Assembly: GCA_009731375.1 (NCBI GenBank)
Contig: BJOX01000204.1
Span: 600,999-650,327, forward strand
Length of the DNA: 49,329 nucleotides
Direction: 5' to 3'
DNA from: Paulinella micropora
Lineage: Eukaryota > Cercozoa > Imbricatea > Euglyphida
The position numbers were made by a program, and so were the translations under genes. Every line of letters begins with the position of its first letter. The first letter of the stretch is position 1. The notes under the pieces are model-generated. The model saw only the letters and a list, made by a program, of their open reading frames with translations. It had not been told where the DNA came from and ran no database searches. Positions 18,951-27,309 of the stretch are shown here, piece after piece.

Positions 18951-21842
18951 CGAAAAGTCGGGCATCATCAGCACGAGTCCGCCATCCTTCGGATCTTTGT
19001 AGATGAGATCTTTGAGCGTGTTGTACGCTTCTAAGGCTTCATCATCCCACTTCTCAAAATCACCGAAGTCGATCATTCTCTCCAACTTAGCCCGAGTTGC
19101 ACCCCAATTGGGTATGAACTGGCTGTAATATTGCGCCATCGCAAGAAATGAGTGCAGTTCTGTGCGATTCTTCGGCCTCTGTCGGCTCATGATCTCCTCC
19201 CTCTTCTCTTTGGATATCGAGACTCTATTGTAAGAGATTTCGTACCCCAAATATGTCACGCTTGTCTTTGCGAGTTGACATTTCTTCAAATTACATTTCA
19301 GGCCAAATAGTTTGATACGCCTGAAAATGTCTGTTAGATGGTCGATGTGCTCTTCCATCGTATTGGAGTACACGATAATGTCATCGATGTAACAAAATGC
19401 GTACTCTCCCGCCTTCTGTCCTCTTCTCCTCATGAAACCTCCCTCTGTCTGGTCATCATATTTGCTACTCAGCATGCTTTGCATCGCTTTCTGAAAGAGT
19501 CCCGGGGCCTGTTTGAGTCCCATCGGAAGTACTTTCCACTGATATATCTCCATTCCTACTACAAATGCAGTCAGCCATCTGGACTTTTCATCCAGTGGAA
19601 TTTGCCAGAAGCCATTCTTCAGATCAATGACTGAGTATAGCTTGGCGTTCCGCAATACTCGCCTTCCTTCTTCAAGAGTAGGTAATGGATTTCGTTCCTC
19701 CTCTAAAATTTTATTGACGCGGGCATAGTTAACCGTTAAGCGCCATTCTCCTCCCGGTTTAGGCACCAGTCTCGGTTGGGAAACTATTGGAGATGTCGAT
19801 CTCTCAATGAAATCCTCATCGAGTAACTGCCGTGCTTGTTCTTCTGCGATCTTTGCTTCATGTATACTCAGATTTGCCCGTCGTGGCGCCGGTGAAGGCT
19901 CAGCACCTGGTATTTTACAAATAACCGCGGTGAAGTCTTCCGGCTTGACACCTCCCGCTTGAGGGGGGTCAAAAATCATTTTGTTCGCCTTCAATCTCTC
20001 TTTCAAAACCTCTTTCTTCTTCTCCATACCTGCTCCTCCTGCCAATTTCTCGTCTATCGCCGCCTTAAACTCCTCCTCTGACATTCTCTTTTGATGCTTG
20101 AGGGGTGCTCTGTCCTCCTCCAAGCCCAACTCTTCTTCTGATATATCGTCCATTCCCGTTTTTTCATATGTGGCAGTGTCTGGTTCGTCGTCCTCCGCCA
20201 GACCTACCAACATATCTATTAATCTCGCATATTGCAACGGAGCTTTTCGGGTGTAGAAACCATCGAAGCATGTGAATGCTTGAGGAATCAATTTCAACTT
20301 GTCCTGGTCTCTGAGCTTCCGCTTGTATGCACTGCTCTGCTCACGAGTCCCGAGACGACAAGCCACCACTAAGTGTTGCTTCCGTGAGGGCACCGGTATC
20401 GGATGATCAATAAGCCGGTCCCGTATCTCCTGCGCCCATATCGCCTTCTCATTGTACGGGAGTATGACCGTATATGGTTTATTATTTTCAAAAAGAGTGC
20501 GCAGGCACTTTTTCACTTCTGTCAGTGAGCGCGGCCACGTAGGCTCGTCACCCCAGAATTCGGTAATAAAGCTTTTAATATCTTCTGCCGGGATATCAGG
20601 GAGTCGTCCCCTTCTCCTCGGTATAAACTCCTGTCTGTCATTCTCTTCCACCTTTACGTGAAAGCAATACCCGTTGGTAATATATACATCGGCCCCTGCT
20701 CTTTCTTCAAATCTCGCCAACGATGGGCACCTTTTCCCCATGCATATAATCTCCTCTTTCCTCTTTTCAATGAGATCGTCTATCGACTTTTTATCCCATT
20801 GTGTAGAGACTGTAGCCGTATAGACCTCCGCCTCTCTCTTGTCTGACAGGTTTGAACCATCTTTAGACACCGCGTCCGTTGGCATATATGCCTCATATGC
20901 GTGTGTAATGGCCACCTGTTTCCCTTCCGATGCTACCCCTAGGTGTAGGGCCTCGTATGAGTCAATAGCATGGAGAGAGTCGACAGTATATTCTTCTCCT
21001 GGCTCTACGCCGTATATGACTCTTTTGGCGGCGCAATCAATCACTACGTTCATTGTCGCCAGTTGGTCGTACGACAAAAGAACAGATCCGTGGTATTCGG
21101 GGACAACGTATAAGTCCACTCGATATACTCGTCCGGATTTCAATTTAAAATTTAAAGTGATGATGCCCGTTATATCCGTCCGACTACTAACTCCTTTCAA
21201 GGTGCCAGATGATTTTTTCATATTAGTTTCTAACCACGCATGGTGTTTCGTAGTAAATTTCCGGCCGACAATATTAATATTCGCCATAGTATCATTACCA
21301 ACGTTTATAAAGGTATTTAATGTTTCACAAAAAAGGTTCGTATAGCATAAAGCGTCTGGCCGGTGACTTTTTAAGGCCAATACAAGGAGCTTGTGTTCTA
21401 AAATCTGTATCCTTTTCTCGAGGTTCGCCTCCTCCTCCCTTTCCGCCGTTTTTGTAATGTCTTTTTGGGTATTGTTCACAGGCGAAGGATGATTGTCCTT
21501 GCTTTCTCTGTTTGAGACCGTGAGGAGAGGTTGATGTCCTCCATCCTCCTTGTCTATTGTCTGTCTCGGCAAGTTGATAAGATTAACTGCCGGTTCTATT
21601 CTTACTTTCTTCGGCTGTGGCTGCGACAGGCCCGCCTGCTTTCTCTTTGCCAGCGCTTTACTCGCCTGCCTATTAGCAGCATGCACTGTTTGTTGTCGTG
21701 ATGGGTGTACTGGTATTGTACTACCTTTGAGTTGGTCTGTGGCCTGCTGTGGGCTCTTAGACTCACTGGTACCCTTGGTTGGGACCTGCACAACGGTGTA
21801 TCGTGCAATGCATGTTGTTCTGTTTTCTCCCTCCTTCTCTAG
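18882..21842 (-). CDS. Gypsy B pol: protease, spacer domain, reverse transcriptase
   Basis: 969 codons from 21791 (a GTG), but the frame is open right from the stop of gag ORF 2 at 21843-21845, with no Met at its start, so it is most simply made by readthrough. Residues 1-150 are basic and coiled-coil-like. Protease: FINVGNDTMANINIVGRK at about 162-178, with DTMA where DTGA is usual, and SVLLSYDQL plus VVIDCAAKRVIY as the second half. Residues about 265-650 form an extra domain (see findings). RT: RLTVNYARVNK, YSVIDLKNGFWQIPL, LPMGLKQAPGLFQ and YIDD at 801-804, then the thumb LGYEISYNR. It ends shortly after LMMPDFSKQ through a frameshift in early RNase H. Confidence 0.9.
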   Translation of the reverse strand, partial: LEKEGENRTTCIARYTVVQVPTKGTSESKSPQQATDQLKGSTIPVHPSRQQTVHAANRQASKALAKRKQAGLSQPQPKKVRIEPAVNLINLPRQTIDKEDGGHQPLLTVSNRESKDNHPSPVNNTQKDITKTAEREEEANLEKRIQILEHKLLVLALKSHRPDALCYTNLFCETLNTFINVGNDTMANINIVGRKFTTKHHAWLETNMKKSSGTLKGVSSRTDITGIITLNFKLKSGRVYRVDLYVVPEYHGSVLLSYDQLATMNVVIDCAAKRVIYGVEPGEEYTVDSLHAIDSYEALHLGVASEGKQVAITHAYEAYMPTDAVSKDGSNLSDKREAEVYTATVSTQWDKKSIDDLIEKRKEEIICMGKRCPSLARFEERAGADVYITNGYCFHVKVEENDRQEFIPRRRGRLPDIPAEDIKSFITEFWGDEPTWPRSLTEVKKCLRTLFENNKPYTVILPYNEKAIWAQEIRDRLIDHPIPVPSRKQHLVVACRLGTREQSSAYKRKLRDQDKLKLIPQAFTCFDGFYTRKAPLQYARLIDMLVGLAEDDEPDTATYEKTGMDDISEEELGLEEDRAPLKHQKRMSEEEFKAAIDEKLAGGAGMEKKKEVLKERLKANKMIFDPPQAGGVKPEDFTAVICKIPGAEPSPAPRRANLSIHEAKIAEEQARQLLDEDFIERSTSPIVSQPRLVPKPGGEWRLTVNYARVNKILEEERNPLPTLEEGRRVLRNAKLYSVIDLKNGFWQIPLDEKSRWLTAFVVGMEIYQWKVLPMGLKQAPGLFQKAMQSMLSSKYDDQTEGGFMRRRGQKAGEYAFCYIDDIIVYSNTMEEHIDHLTDIFRRIKLFGLKCNLKKCQLAKTSVTYLGYEISYNRVSISKEKREEIMSRQRPKNRTELHSFLAMAQYYSQFIPNWGATRAKLERMIDFGDFEKWDDEALEAYNTLKDLIYKDPKDGGLVLMMPDFSKQIRSRHRRIKVRDRRSLTTGR

Positions 21843-21845
21843 TCA
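21843..21845 (-). promoter_or_regulatory. Candidate programmed stop readthrough, CAA UGA CUA G
   Basis: The last sense codon of gag ORF 2 is CAA, then TGA, then CTA GAG AAG. UGA followed by CUAG is the strongest known eukaryotic readthrough context. Pol is in the same frame directly downstream with no Met near its start. The arrangement matches Gag-Pol expression by suppression of the gag stop. Confidence 0.65.
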
Positions 21846-23201
21846 TTGGACTACCTCAAATCTGTTACCTGAGTCGGCATCAGTGTCGGTAGTGGTTGCG
21901 CCTGATGTCGCATAGGCCTGTGGTGCTGAGGAACTCGAGCTTGAGCTCGAGCCGTCTGCCCAGCCCCCATCTCTGTGGTACGGGCGCTCTGCGCTGCCGT
22001 ATCCACCTCGGCCAACCCATCTTCCTCCTCCTCTACCTTGAAATACACCTCCTCCTCCTCCTCTTCTCACCAATCCTCTCTCCCCCCCGCGAGTGTATGT
22101 GCCTCGTGCGAAAGGGGCTCCTCCTCCTCGATTGATTCCTCTCCCTCCTCCTCTTCCTCGTGTTCCACCTCTTCCTCTACTTGCGGCTTCTATGGCTGCC
22201 GTCTTCTGATCATCTCTAGCGAAAAGAGAATTGATCGCGTCAGCTAGTTCGTGGTCATGGTCCGCGACATCCTGTAATTTCCACCCCTGATCCTTGCGCA
22301 GTCGGCGCAGAACGGCGACGGTGTTGGTTTCGTCCGACCGTACGTTCTTGAGGAGTGTGTTTCGGATGCGGGTGTCCTCGACATCGTGGTTGTACGGGCA
22401 TTTCTTATTTGTGTGTTTGAAGCATTGTGCCCGTGCCCACCAACGAATACAAGGTGTGTTAGCTTCACGACTGTTCTCTCTTGGTCGCTTTCCTAGAGAT
22501 CGTTGCGTATGTGCGGCTTGCGGTTGAGCAGAAGCCGATGCAGAACCGATCAAGGATGCTGTCTGGCTGTCGAGCCTCTGACAAGCGGTCATTACTTCGG
22601 TCCACAACATTTTTGGGCTCACGGCCTTAGTCGTGGCCTCAAAGACGCTCATCTCCAAAAAGTTCAAGTGCTTCACCTTGTCGAAGGTTTTGCAGTCTTG
22701 CATGAGCAGTGTGAGCTTATTTTTGTTGTAGACGTGCAAAGCACTGAGGAAATATAGGAGTATGGCTTTGTGGTTGTAAAAGAGAGTGTACTGGGTGCCC
22801 ACATTTGTTAAGACAGATGCAAGCTGAGGGACAGACTGCAACTGCTCCGATACTAGGTCCAAAATTTCAAACCCAATCAATGTGCCAGTGCACAAGTGTT
22901 TGTATCCACTTGCCTTAAAGTATCGAATGAGGGCAGCAATGGCCAGAGTACAACTCATCTCTGCATGCCCACCTTTCCTTGCTAGCTCCTCCTCTCCTCT
23001 GTACTTCTCGTAAGTTATACGATCAAAACCAGCTCCAAGGAGGGATCGATCACAGAGATGTTCTAGGACTTCATACTCCTGCTCCACCTCACACTGGTTT
23101 TGCTGGAAGCATCTGTCCATCTCATTGAACTTAGTCGTGAGGGTCTTCTGTGTCAGCCTCATTGGCAGTGATAGCATAGAGCTTAAGGCCCCCTCCCCCA
23201 A
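21843..23201 (-). CDS. Gypsy B gag ORF 2 (CCCH zinc finger and RGG tail)
   Basis: The frame opens near 23213; the first ATG is at 23177. Helical N-terminal half (EVEQEYEVLEHLCDRSLL, KLTLLMQDCKTFDKVKHLNF) may be capsid. A zinc site CIRWWARAQCFKHTNKKCPYNH has the spacing CX8CX7CX3H, close to CCCH RNA-binding fingers and unlike the usual CCHC knuckle. A Gly/Arg-rich RGG/RGGG tail follows (GRGGTRGRGGGRGINRGGG) and then a Ser run; both suggest RNA binding. It overlaps gag ORF 1 by about 80 nt in the +1 frame and ends at the UGA of the readthrough site. Predicted role: RNA packaging and particle assembly. Confidence 0.75.
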   Translation of the reverse strand: MGEGALSSMLSLPMRLTQKTLTTKFNEMDRCFQQNQCEVEQEYEVLEHLCDRSLLGAGFDRITYEKYRGEEELARKGGHAEMSCTLAIAALIRYFKASGYKHLCTGTLIGFEILDLVSEQLQSVPQLASVLTNVGTQYTLFYNHKAILLYFLSALHVYNKNKLTLLMQDCKTFDKVKHLNFLEMSVFEATTKAVSPKMLWTEVMTACQRLDSQTASLIGSASASAQPQAAHTQRSLGKRPRENSREANTPCIRWWARAQCFKHTNKKCPYNHDVEDTRIRNTLLKNVRSDETNTVAVLRRLRKDQGWKLQDVADHDHELADAINSLFARDDQKTAAIEAASRGRGGTRGRGGGRGINRGGGAPFARGTYTRGGERGLVRRGGGGGVFQGRGGGRWVGRGGYGSAERPYHRDGGWADGSSSSSSSSAPQAYATSGATTTDTDADSGNRFEVVQ

Positions 23202-24465
23202 TTTTGATTTTAGCTAGGGCTGCCTGCAGCGCCTGCTTTTTCTTCTGGGAGTCAGTCAAGTTAATTACTGTCCCTCCCCCTTGGGGTCCTCCTCCTGTGG
23301 GTCCTCCTCCTGCTTTCTTGGGAGCTGGGTTAGATGTGGTAGGTGGAGCCGTTGGCTGTGGAGCCACCCGTGCTACTGCCATTGCCACAGCTATCTTCTC
23401 CTTCTGCTCCTTCTCCTCTTTCTGTCTCGTCTCTTCTTCTTTCACCTGTCGTGCTAGATGAGTCACGAACTGTGCAAGCCCTGTGGCACTAGAGAGGAAG
23501 TGTGCCTTTTCTCTCATGGAAGACTTATCAGCTCTGTTATTATTTGGGATTGTTGTGAGAGGGCCTTTAATGAGAGTGTGATTCTTCGTGTGGGCCCATT
23601 GTTTCCATGTTGGTTTTTGCTCCTTCCCCTCAAAGAGGCCCTTATGGAGTTGTGTGAGGCGTTCAAGCACCTGACAAGACTGGTCAACCTCCTCGTAAAC
23701 AGGATGTTGCCTTGTGTTGTCTTTCAGTGCTTTGTACATTTCGTTGTAAGCCCGTGTGAAGGCAGTTACAAAAGCCTCAAGGGCAAACTCAATGCCACTT
23801 TGGTTTCTACCTTCGAACTTTCTTTCTAGATTCTTGATATCAGTGGGGACACCACAGACAGACAGCCATGCTGCAGTTGTGCGTTTATTTTTCCACTGTA
23901 TGTTTGTGCGTTCATAAAATTCCGCAACGAGCACAGCAGCGTAGAGTGTTGCAGATATGTCGTATATGTCGCACAGTGTAAGAGTGTCGCCATACTTGAT
24001 ATCCTGCAATGGCACTCTTTCGTGCTCAAACCTCACTTTGTTGAAGAGAGGCTTCGCAAGGCCGGGAATTTCGATCAGGAGGTTGCTTTGACCTTGTCCT
24101 GGTCTATTCCTTTTCTCGTAAGGAATGTAGATGTGTGTTTTATAATAGGTTGGGTAGTTAAGGAAGAAGGACTCTTCATCATCATATGTAGCCAACTGTT
24201 CCCATGTATTTGGGATATTCTGGCCAACATCCTCCATCTCTCTCTCTGCCTCTGTCAATGGAGATCCTCCAGTCTGACCTGCACTCGCTTCTTGTGCATT
24301 ACCCCCCCCTGTCGACTCTACATCGGCTGTATACGTATACTCCTCTCTCTCCTCTCCATCTCTATCCCCCCTCTCTTCTGAGTACTGAGTCTCCTGCTCC
24401 TCTCCTCCCTCACTAGGACCATAATCAGTTGGTGTCACACCAGCCTGCTCATTCTCGTCTTCCAT
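23131..24465 (-). CDS. Gypsy B gag ORF 1
   Basis: 444 codons from ATG at 24463-24465. Acidic N-terminus (about residues 1-85, Glu/Thr/Gly-rich), then a globular part (TWEQLATYDDEESFFLNYP, YDISATLYAAVLVAEFYERT, AAWLSVCGVP), a Lys/Glu helix (KEEETRQKEEKEQKEK), and a Pro/Gly-rich C-terminus ending in LKLYAITANEAD and stop at 23131. No known Gag family motif is recognised; identification rests on position between leader and the zinc-finger ORF. Downstream gag ORF 2 lies in the +1 frame with a purine-rich GGGGGAGGGGG in the overlap (about 23188-23198), which could be a frameshift site or the site of a one-base length error. Confidence 0.7.
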   Translation of the reverse strand: MEDENEQAGVTPTDYGPSEGGEEQETQYSEERGDRDGEEREEYTYTADVESTGGGNAQEASAGQTGGSPLTEAEREMEDVGQNIPNTWEQLATYDDEESFFLNYPTYYKTHIYIPYEKRNRPGQGQSNLLIEIPGLAKPLFNKVRFEHERVPLQDIKYGDTLTLCDIYDISATLYAAVLVAEFYERTNIQWKNKRTTAAWLSVCGVPTDIKNLERKFEGRNQSGIEFALEAFVTAFTRAYNEMYKALKDNTRQHPVYEEVDQSCQVLERLTQLHKGLFEGKEQKPTWKQWAHTKNHTLIKGPLTTIPNNNRADKSSMREKAHFLSSATGLAQFVTHLARQVKEEETRQKEEKEQKEKIAVAMAVARVAPQPTAPPTTSNPAPKKAGGGPTGGGPQGGGTVINLTDSQKKKQALQAALAKIKIGGGGLKLYAITANEADTEDPHD

Positions 24466-24775
24466 CTTATGTTATGAGAGTCACGTCTGCTTTTTTTTCT
24501 TCTTTTTTTCCTCTGTTATTCTTATCACTCTATGCAACCTTCTTCTCCTTCTTCCTTTTCTCTGTTGAAATAGTTATGGGGCGTCAGGTCCTTCACAGAG
24601 ATAACGATAGTTTGGTCAAAAGAGCTGTTTTGTAGAAGTCAGTCTGTCGTCGGACAGTGCTTCGATATTTGTCTTGCTCTTGTGTGAGAGATGCCAGTGT
24701 AATCTCCTCTGGTTACTGCAGAGAAAATGCCAGGAAAATGGTTCAGAACAGAGAGTGGGAGTGCTTTGCTCGTTT

Positions 24776-24785
24776 NNNNNNNNNN
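24776..24785. other. 10-N gap with overlapping flanks
   Basis: GCTTTGCTCGTTT occurs on both sides of the gap, in the gypsy B leader. Confidence 0.9.
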
Positions 24786-25103
24786 GCTTTGCTCGTTTTC
24801 CCTCTGTCTGTGTGTTTGTCTGATGTTTGTTTCGCACTTGTCTTACTTGGCTTTATGCAAGCAGCAAGTGGGAGTGGAGTAGGTGTGGTCTGGTGTCTTG
24901 TAGAAGAGCACACAGAAACCAAATGTGCACAAGGGCTAAAGGTTATGCCAGCTTGTGAAAAATTGATTGCTTGTTTGTAAGTTTTTTTGTTTGAGGATGA
25001 GTAGGAGTGTTTGTTTTCGTCTGATGTCTGTGCGACAGATCAGCGAAAAATAAATTTGTGCTTATCTGATGTCTGTACGACAGATCAGAAAAGAAATCAG
25101 CCT

Positions 25104-25119
25104 TTAGCTATGGACTCCA
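25104..25119 (-). promoter_or_regulatory. Gypsy B primer-binding site
   Basis: On the - strand TGGAGTCCATAGC starts two bases after the LTR end. The first ten bases after the LTR, TTTGGAGTCC, equal those of gypsy A. Confidence 0.75.
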
Positions 25120-25121
25120 AA

Positions 25122-25339
25122 TGTACTATCCCCAACGATAGCTCAATGGAAGAGTAAGTCGGTAATATAACCAAACACAGTTCTCAAAAAAGAGAATGAT
25201 GTCTCGTTATATTAGCTCAGTGACGCAAAGACAAAAAGCCGCCAAAAGACCAGGATCAAATTGGCATTTCAGACGTGTCCGGCCAAACGAAATCTATAAA
25301 TAAGTTTTTTACCGGATAATTCGGGGGGTGATGTCCACA
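25122..25339 (-). repeat. Gypsy B 5' LTR (218 bp)
   Basis: Counterpart of 15018-15233. On the element strand it starts TGTGGACATCACC and ends GGGGATAGTACA. As the 5' LTR it should carry the promoter, but no TATA box stands out. Confidence 0.9.
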
Positions 25340-25377
25340 TTTATCTGGGATGAGAGGGTGCATGTCTTTCTTCTCTA

Positions 25378-26045
25378 TGCATTGGATTGCATTGGATTGC
25401 ATTGGATATGCATTGGTATGCATTGGATATGCATTGGATTGCATCGGTATGCATTGGATTGCATCTGGATTGCATATGGATTGCATTGGATTGCATTGGA
25501 TTGCATTGGATTGCATCTGGATTGCATCTGGATTGCTCTGGATTGCATCTGGATTACATTGGATTGCATTGGATTGCATCTGGATTGCATTGGATTGCAT
25601 TGGATTGCATCTGAAATGCATTGGAATGCAATGGATTGCATTGGATTGCATTGGATTGCATGGGATTGCATGGGATTGCATGGGATTGCATTGGAATGCA
25701 TTGGAATGCATTGGATTGCATGGGATTGCATGGAATTGCATTGGAATGCAATGGATTGCATTGGATTGCATTGGATTGCATTGGATTGCATTGGATTGCA
25801 TGGGATTGCATTGGATTGCACTGGATTGCATTGGATTGCAATGGATTGCATGGGATTGCATGGGATTGCATGGGGTTGCATTGGATTGCATTGGATTGCA
25901 TTGGATTGCATTGGATTGCATTGGATTGCATTGGATTGCATGGGATTGCATGGGATTGCATTGGATTGCATTGGATTGCATGGGATTGCATGGGATTGCA
26001 TTGGATTGCATGGGATTGCATTGGAATGCATTGGAATGCATTGGA
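25378..26045 (+). repeat. (ATTGGATTGC)n decamer array
   Basis: About 66 copies of a 10-bp unit with GGGATTGCAT, GGAATGCAT and CTGGATTGC variants, in the leader of gypsy A after the point where gypsy B inserted. It is open in every frame on both strands (Leu-Asp-Cys-Ile-Gly-type peptides) only because the unit lacks stops; not a gene. A 28-bp unit (GACTGACCGAGTGGTT) repeats twice just after it. Confidence 0.93.
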
Positions 26046-26719
26046 GACTGACCGAGTGGTTGGTCACACTGAGGAGACTGACCGAGTGGTTATTAATACA
26101 TAAGTTTTGATTAAAGTTTTTTTTCTCTTATCTTTCTTTTGGCAACCGGTTGGCTGATATTCGACGGTACGCTTTGAAGGCGGAAGTGACGGATGTCACT
26201 ATGGGACTTAGTGATGGGATGTCACTATGGATTTCGAAGTGATTACCGTACTGAATTGAATGGTTTTGAAGCCGGCTGGAAGGACTGTCACTGAAATCTA
26301 TACGGTGTGGGACGCACTGTATAAATATGGTGTGACATGACGGTAAAGCCATTCGGACATCTATGGCTGCGTGTCAGATTTCAGTCACTTGGGCAGCTAT
26401 GACATAGCTGAAGGAGCCGTGGGAAGGAAAGGGCTATAAAGACGGAAATAATCGACGGCCCGGTTTCGATAAGCAAATATGTCATTCATCATATGTTATG
26501 GCATATTGGAGGTCACGGACTTTTTAGCCTCTGAGGGAGGTATTGAAAGCGGGCTGTCGAACCGGACGAGCGGAGTGTATGATGCTACACTTTCATTATA
26601 TTATCCGCAGATGAAGGACTCTGCGCCTAGAGATGATGCTACCGCAACACGATGCCTATGCGTTGCTCAGGTTTACCTCAAGTTGTGAACTTTGAGTGGG
26701 TATGAGATAATCGGCTAAC
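26046..26719 (+). other. Gypsy A region where gag is expected
   Basis: About 0.7 kb with only short open stretches (for example 26479-26688, starting MSFIICYGILEVTDFLASEG) without Gag-like or zinc motifs. Gag is lost, deleted, or too decayed to recognise. Confidence 0.5.
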
Positions 26720-27297
26720 GATACGTTGGCTAATTTTAATACATCGCGGGGGCGGGATTCGTGGCGGCAATAAAGGCGTGGTTGGACGGAATATGTTGCC
26801 TATTAAAGGAAGCATAGAAGGGGTGAATGGAAAGGCGAGGGCGGAGGTTACGGGGACAATGGTCTTGACCATTGAACACTACTCCGGTATTATTATTACA
26901 GTCCTTTGACATCCAGTTCTATGTCTGTCCGGAGTATTCGGGAGAGTTGCTGATTAGATTCATGCAACTCAATAGGATGAATACATTAATTGATTGCCGG
27001 TCAGGTTTAATGCATTACGGAAGTAGTGATGACGACGCGGAGGATATGGTGAGGGGCCGGTCGGAGGTTCCTCTCTTCCATACGGATACTTACGCGGACA
27101 CTAAGCACGGCACGGACGGCGTCGGTGACCCACATGCAATTGCGCGAAGCGCAAGGGTGCAGATGGTCATACCGAAGCCATATCAACACCCGGCGTTGGA
27201 CAATTATTATAAGGATTTCCAACCGAGTACCGCGGGCTTGCGGGAAAGGCTAGGAAGGTTGTTCGACGTTGGGAAAAGGCAACGGTGGAGGACTTAA
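26720..27297 (+). pseudogene. Gypsy A protease relic
   Basis: DTLAN at 26720-26734 aligns with DTMAN of gypsy B. Then IKGSIEGVNGKARAEVTGT and, after a frame break near 26905, DIQFYVCPEYSGELLIRFMQ and NTLIDCRSGLMHYG align with the second half of the protease of gypsy B (DLYVVPEYHGSVLLSYDQL, NVVIDCAAKRVIYG). Stop codons and frameshifts make it inactive. Confidence 0.75.
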
Positions 27298-27309
27298 TTC
27301 AGGGCCGGT

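Larger units (their letters stand above)
24466..25121 (-). other. Gypsy B leader with 10-N gap and tandem hairpin
   Basis: Between the LTR and gag ORF 1. It has the primer site at 25104-25119, two 23-bp copies of a near-palindrome CTGATGTCTGTNCGACAGAT (25021-25043 and 25066-25088) and an N gap at 24776-24785. No coding sequence is supported. Confidence 0.65.
15018..25339 (-). mobile_element. Ty3/gypsy retrotransposon B (level 3), nearly complete
   Basis: Short LTRs at 15018-15233 and 25122-25339 (TG…CA), primer site, leader, two gag ORFs, pol in gypsy order (PR, spacer, RT, RNase H, integrase, C-terminal domain), polypurine tract. The flanking 4-mers are ATTA (15014-15017) and TTTA (25340-25343), an imperfect target duplication. 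Defects visible in pol: one +1 and one compensating -1 frame error around RNase H and one W-to-UGA change in integrase. The leader contains a 10-N gap. It is the youngest layer by position. Confidence 0.93.

Noticed and set aside
15018-25339. The two 216/218-bp repeats as dispersed SINEs
   Set aside because: They flank a gypsy element exactly, with primer site and polypurine tract abutting, so they are its LTRs; a SINE origin of part of the LTR remains open.
25378-26045. Could the regular array be CRISPR-like?
   Set aside because: Units are contiguous without unique spacers, and the context is a eukaryotic retrotransposon.
25256-26110. Overlapping ORFs of 150-260 codons on both strands
   Set aside because: All come from the stop-free decamer ATTGGATTGC.
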